From positions 38,246,867-38,310,866 of the forward strand of contig NC_088868.1 in NCBI RefSeq assembly GCF_032884065.1: a stretch of DNA of 64,000 bases, read 5' to 3'. Made by a program: the position numbers and the translations under genes. The notes under the pieces are model-generated. The model had not been told where the DNA came from and searched no databases. It worked only from the letters and a program-made list of their open reading frames with translations. Source of the DNA: Artemia franciscana. Lineage: Eukaryota; Arthropoda; Branchiopoda; Anostraca; Artemiidae. Position 1 is the first letter of the stretch, and each line of letters opens with the position of its first letter. Below are positions 59,471-64,000 of this stretch, in pieces.

Positions 59471-60265
59471 CTCATTTCCTCAATAAGACTGTCGCCAGTC
59501 AGGTTCTTTTTCCCTGACAAACATCGCTCAATGACCTGATTTCTTGCCGATGATAATTTCTTCTTTTCTTTTTCCATCCTCTCATATCCAAATTCCTTAA
59601 CGTTTTTTTCAAAAACCTTTCTTAACCTTGTATAGAGAAAATTATCTGCTTTTAGCCACCTCCTTAACTTGTCAGCCTGATCAGCAGACAATTTTAGTTT
59701 ACTTTCTTCTTTCCTGGCGTTTAGTTTGAAAAACACAAAATCTTTACAATCCCAGCATAATAAGTGTTTTAGCAAGACCATTGACTCCTCGAATTTTTCA
59801 ACAACCATTACAAGGTCAAAGTTCTTTTCGACTTCGTCTGTAAATTTTTTTACCTTATCCTCGTTATCAAAATCTGGCACCGGAAATCCAAGATCGAAGA
59901 GCATTTGATTTCGTCCAGCTACATTGTTTATTCTCACTAATTCCAAATCTTTCAGATTATCTAAAAACTCGGGCATTGTCAAATTTCCAAAAAAATTAAA
60001 AAAATCATAATAGCCATAAATAGATTCAAAGTGATCTGCTGGCTCTCGAATAATGGTAATACAAGTCGGGTTCCCACCTAGGGCTTGTTTTATTGCTGTA
60101 TGATTCCATCTTGTGTGAATGGTCATTACATCATACCCTAGATGGTGCCATGGTGCGTCTTCAAACCACTTTGTTGAGAAAAACTCTAGAGTACCATTAT
60201 AGCGACCATTGTAGTTCCGCCACTTTAATGGAAGAATGACATTTAAGTCATTTATGTATGCATAC
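59471..60265 (-). CDS. Exon of a Gal3ST-family (galactosylceramide) sulfotransferase
   Basis: Minus-strand acceptor TTTTGTTGTAG (AG ending at 60266) and donor ATGAG|GTACGT (GT at 59470-59469) bound 795 bp, 264 full codons plus split codons at both ends. Gal3ST enzymes are Golgi type II membrane proteins that transfer sulfate from PAPS to galactose. Here the core shows VILPLKWRNYNGRYNGTLEF, HLGYDVMTIHTRWNHT, and CITIIREPADHFESIYGYYD, the 3'-phosphate-binding motif (RxP...S.Y.Y). RINNVAGRNQMLFDLGFP and a VEKNFDLVMVVEKFEESMVL block also fit the family. Sequons NGT, NHT and NLT are present, and CWDC and the C-terminal CLSGKK could form disulfides. The signal anchor and the 5'-PSB (K-x-H-K-x-x-S-S-T) must lie in upstream exons at higher coordinates, not found here. 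The frame is undamaged, so the gene is probably functional. Confidence 0.85.
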
Positions 60266-61362
60266 CTACAACAAAAGTTTTTGAAGTACATTCACCGAAA
60301 ACGAAGTTTAATTACGAAAGTGAAGTTTAGCGTACCATTCTGGAAATGGCTTTCTCTTCTAAACAATTAAATTTTATCTTCAGTAGCTCAAAATTCTTTC
60401 AATTACCAGAAAAAAGATAGATTTTTATAAGAATTTGAGGAGCGGGGAGAATATTGTAATATCATTTTTAGTCTACATTTTATTTTTTTAGGCATAAATT
60501 GCCAACCCCAAAACAGTTTTATTTGGATTTATAATTTTTTTGTATTTTGAATTGTAATGAATTTATTTGCTTATAGAGAAAGAGAGAGAAGGAAAAAAAG
60601 AAAGAGGAATAGAAAAAGAGAAAAGGAAACAGAGAGAAGGATAAGGAAATTGATATTATGATAAAGGCACAAATTATATTTCTAAAAAATATCTAAGTTG
60701 GTTCTTCTTTTGTACAATTGTGGGACACCAGTTTCTGAATTGAACAGACAATTAGGTTGGTTAATCAATTTATGAATTGAATAGGCAATAAGCTCTTTTT
60801 TTTGTATCAACTGTGCAACTATACCGAACAAAATATCCTATCTATCGTCTTTGACGACATTAGTAAAAACGATTGAAAACACAATTTTCAAAAAACAATA
60901 AAGTAACATATTGAAACTTTAAACAAGATGAAATTAGATCTTACAGTGATTGGAACTTAGATTACGTTTAAAAAGCTGATATTTCTTATTGCCAAGCCAT
61001 GTTAATATGGGACTAAGCAATCGTTCCAGAAATTATTATTTTTCTAAATAAGATAAGCTATTTCATACTGTATCTTAGACGCTTTATTTTATAAATTGAA
61101 AAAAAAACGTTTTCCACGAGACAAGTTTTTCAAAGAAAAGTAAATAGATGCAAGGAACCAAGACTGAGCATAAGTAAAGTAAAATTATCTTCCAAGAGTG
61201 GAAGTATCTCAATTCACCATCAATGAATAAATAAAACCCGAAACGAACAGAAATTACAATAAATAACTGAGTCAAACTCAAAACGAGCAGAAACAAACAT
61301 GAGTAAGGCTGACAACCCCCATACCTTCTCAAAATCAGGACCTAATTTGTACTTAATTACAA

Positions 61363-61367
<5 letters not shown>
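60266..61367. other. Intronic/non-coding, with a polypurine tract
   Basis: Upstream of the sulfotransferase exon on its strand, presumably intron. 60574-60650 is an almost uninterrupted run of A and G. 61085-61300 resembles 15360-15720 (GAACAGAAATTACAATAAA phrases). No exon recognised. Confidence 0.4.
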
Positions 61368-61564
<197 letters not shown>

Positions 61565-61689
61565 TTAAACAACCGATACTTATTGCTTAAAGTCTTTTAG
61601 TCTTAAAGTCTTTAAATCAATAGTTTTGATTTGTTAAAGTAAAAAACTGAAAAAATTGAGATTGTATCTGTTTTCTTTAACGTACAAAT

Positions 61690-62130
61690 AATGTTCTGGT
61701 CTTAAGAAGGTATAGGGGCTTCTTACCTTCCTTTCAGCTCTGGGAGATGGGACAATCCTGAAGGCATTATTATATGTTCTTTGGACTACTTTTTACTAAA
61801 TGGCATTATCAGAATTTTGATCAGATACGTTTAAGGAAATGAAGGTGACGGGGGAAGGGGAACTGTGTGCTCTCCAATCACTTTTGACTCTTAAAAGAGA
61901 ACTAAAACCTTTAATTTCCAATCAACTGAGCCTCCTCTGAAGTTCATGCGACCACCACGTCTATAAAAACAATTTATGTCCCCGGCGCACAACATACAGT
62001 ATTCACCTCCAGGCTGTGGGGGGGGGGGGTGTCAACCTGAAAGCCTGATTACAAAATTTTCGGACTATTTTGAATAAAATAGCTATTTCAAAATATCTAT
62101 CTTATGCATTTGGGGAAAAGAGAACGTATG
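61690..62130. repeat. F2 repeat, about 1.5 units
   Basis: F2 landmarks: TTTGGACTACTTTTTACTAA, ATCACTTTTGACTCTTAAAA (61879), CCAATCAACTGAGCCTCCTC (61918), and TTTTGAATAAAATAGCTATT (62069). Confidence 0.6.
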
Positions 62131-62340
62131 GTGTTATTTTTTTTGTTTACCCTGTTTTTGTGTTTGAGGTGAGTTTTTTATTCTTTTCGTTTCACATTGA
62201 AGTGACTTTTCAAATCTATAAAAAATTATATTTTATCCTTGAATGCCACAACTACAATTGTGAGAAAAAAACGGTATACCCTGTCTTTTTACAATATCAA
62301 TATTAAAACAACTTACCAAACTTATGATTCTTAAAGAAAA

Positions 62341-63920
62341 TTAAATAAAAAAACAAGTTTTTTTTAAATGAAAGTAAGGAGCAACATTAAATCTTAAAAT
62401 GAATAGAAATTACTCAGTATATGAAAGGGGCTATTCCTCCTCAATGCCCCGCTCTTTACGCTACAGTTTGACTCTTTCTCTTAACTCTACTTTTTAAAAG
62501 AGTAAGAAACTTTAGCGTAAATAGCGGAGCGTTGAGGAGGAAAAGCCCCTTTCATATACCGAGTAATTTTTGCTCGTTTTAAGTTTTAATGTTGACCTTT
62601 ACTTTCATTTTAAAAAAAGCTTGTTTTTTTTATTTAATTTCTGGACGTTTTTGAATTAATGCATGTTTTTATCTTGGCTCTCGGCACATAAATAATTAAA
62701 ATGAAATTTACATATTAATTAATTGCAATTAATCGGAATATTTTGAGAAAAAAGGAGCGAGGGAGGAGGCCTAAGTTGCCCTCCGATTGTTTGATTACTT
62801 AAAAATGCAACTAGAACTTTTGATTTTTTACGAACGTTTTCATGAGTAAAAAATATACATAACTTGCGAATTAACTTACGTAGCGAACTTCTATGTTTCT
62901 ATATTTTATTATATTCTATTCTATATTTTACGTAGTGAACTTTTATTGCGTATATGAGGGGGCTCATTCCTCGTCGATACATCGCTCTTTACACTTAAGC
63001 TTAAATTTTGTCCCAATTCCTTAAGAATGACCCCTGAATCGCAAAGGGCGTGGAATAAATAGTTGAGATTAGTAAAAATACTTTAGCATAAAGAGCGAGG
63101 TATTACGAGGAGGTAAACCCCTCATATGCGTAATAATTTCTGTTCGTTTTAAGTTTTAATGCTGCTCTTCACTTTCAGTAGAAAAAATTTTTCATATTTA
63201 TTTTTTTCATTGTTTTTTGAAAAACTCGCAAAATCCTACACCCCCTCCATTCAAAGTTCATTCCCCCATGGAAAGATCCCCCCACGTAACCCCCCCCCTC
63301 AACTCTCCTCCTTCCAAACCAAAAAAATCTCCCTGAAAACGTCTCCACACTTCCCAGTAACCATTACTATATGTAAACACAGGTCAAAGTTTGTAGCTTG
63401 CAGCCCCTCTCACGGGGATTGCGGGGGAGTAAGTTGTCCCCAAAGACATAGTTATTAGGTTCTTTGACTATGGTGAATAAAACGGCTATATCAGAATTTT
63501 GGTCTGGTGACTTTGGGGAAAAATGAGCATGGGAGGGGGCCTAGGTGCCCTCCCATCTTTTTGGTTACTTAAAAAGGGTACTAGAACTTTTAATTTCCTT
63601 TAGAATGAGCCTTTCGCGACATTCTAGGACCACTGAGTCGATACAATCACCCCTGGAAAAAAAAACGAAAAAAAACAAACAAAAACACAAATAAAGAAAC
63701 ATCCGTGATTTGTCTTCTGGCAAAAAAATGCGAAATTCCACATTTTGTAGATAGGGGCTTTTGATGGTTAAGATTAATCTTGATGAAACTTATATATTTA
63801 AAATCAGCATTAAAATACAATTCTTTTGATGTAACTATTGGTATCAAAACTCTATTTTTTAGAGTTTCGGTTACTATTGAGCCGGGTCAATTCCTTGCCA
63901 CATTACCACGAACTGTTTGA
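62341..63920 (-). repeat. F1 interspersed repeat, full-length (copy i)
   Basis: The outer palindrome is at 62341-62638 (stem subtype GGGGCT(A/T)TTCCTCCTCAA), the inner hairpin at about 62975-63125, then the body, and a slightly degraded head ending in ACCACGAACTGTTTGA at 63905-63920. A short piece of the body near the head is deleted (63755-63765). Confidence 0.85.
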
Positions 63921-63976
63921 CTAAACAGTCATATTAAAAGCTAAGACGAGCAGAAATAAAACATGATAAAATCAGA

Positions 63977-64000
63977 TCAAACAGTTCGTGGTAACGAACT
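63977..64000 (+). repeat. F1 head, runs off the window (copy j)
   Basis: TCAAACAGTTCGTGGTAACG starts another F1 copy in the opposite orientation to copy i, 56 bp beyond its end. Confidence 0.8.

Overview
This window is eukaryotic nuclear DNA: AT-rich, poor in genes and packed with interspersed repeats. The coding evidence is short exons bounded by GT/AG splice signals, separated by kilobases of non-coding sequence, plus several clades of non-LTR retrotransposon. The genes and elements (Gal3ST-type sulfotransferase, eIF4G-like exon, RTE and other LINEs, a Penelope-like fragment) fit an arthropod. The very abundant repeat ending in the hairpin CAGTTCGT-GGTA-ACGAACTG resembles repeats I associate with brine shrimp (Artemia). 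That species guess is from memory and unverified.

Layout. 0.47-0.61 kb holds an exon encoding part of a MIF4G (eIF4G-like) domain. 2.6-10.9 kb is one copy of repeat family F1, split by a 6.8-kb RTE-type retrotransposon (RTE-1). RTE-1 is flanked by an apparent GTTACTT duplication, and its 5' part is made of tandem arrays, including about 18 copies of a 123-bp monomer. 11.03-11.27 kb may be a terminal exon. 13.6-14.6 kb is a foldback. 15.8-23.9 kb is mostly F1 copies, a small TIR element and a decayed ~290-bp repeat array (F2). 24.36-25.02 kb is an exon of a secreted, Glu/Lys-rich protein on the minus strand. 25.7-31.9 kb is LINE debris and a third repeat family (F3), with a LINE nested inside it. 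32.6-40.0 kb holds two F1 copies, a 3.2-kb imperfect palindrome and a GC-rich long hairpin. 40.5-44.2 kb has F2 repeats, a 37-bp-stem hairpin, a Penelope-like GIY-YIG fragment and a likely terminal exon. 44.9-48.5 kb is RTE-2, a nearly intact, 5'-truncated relative of RTE-1. 50.6-52.0 kb is diverged F1. 52.8-53.4 kb is a decayed protein-coding fragment. 54.4-58.6 kb is a structurally complete but mutated two-ORF LINE. 59.47-60.27 kb is a 795-bp exon of a galactosylceramide/Gal3ST-family sulfotransferase on the minus strand. The end holds more F2 and F1.

The host-gene exons (eIF4G-like, two unrecognised terminal exons, the secreted acidic/basic protein, the sulfotransferase) show no shared pathway. 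They look like separate genes whose introns and spacers have been inflated by repeats. The most distinctive features are structural: long inverted repeats at several scales (37 bp to 1.3 kb arms), F1 hairpins whose arms match each other within a copy better than between copies, and a tandem-monomer 5' region on an RTE-clade element.
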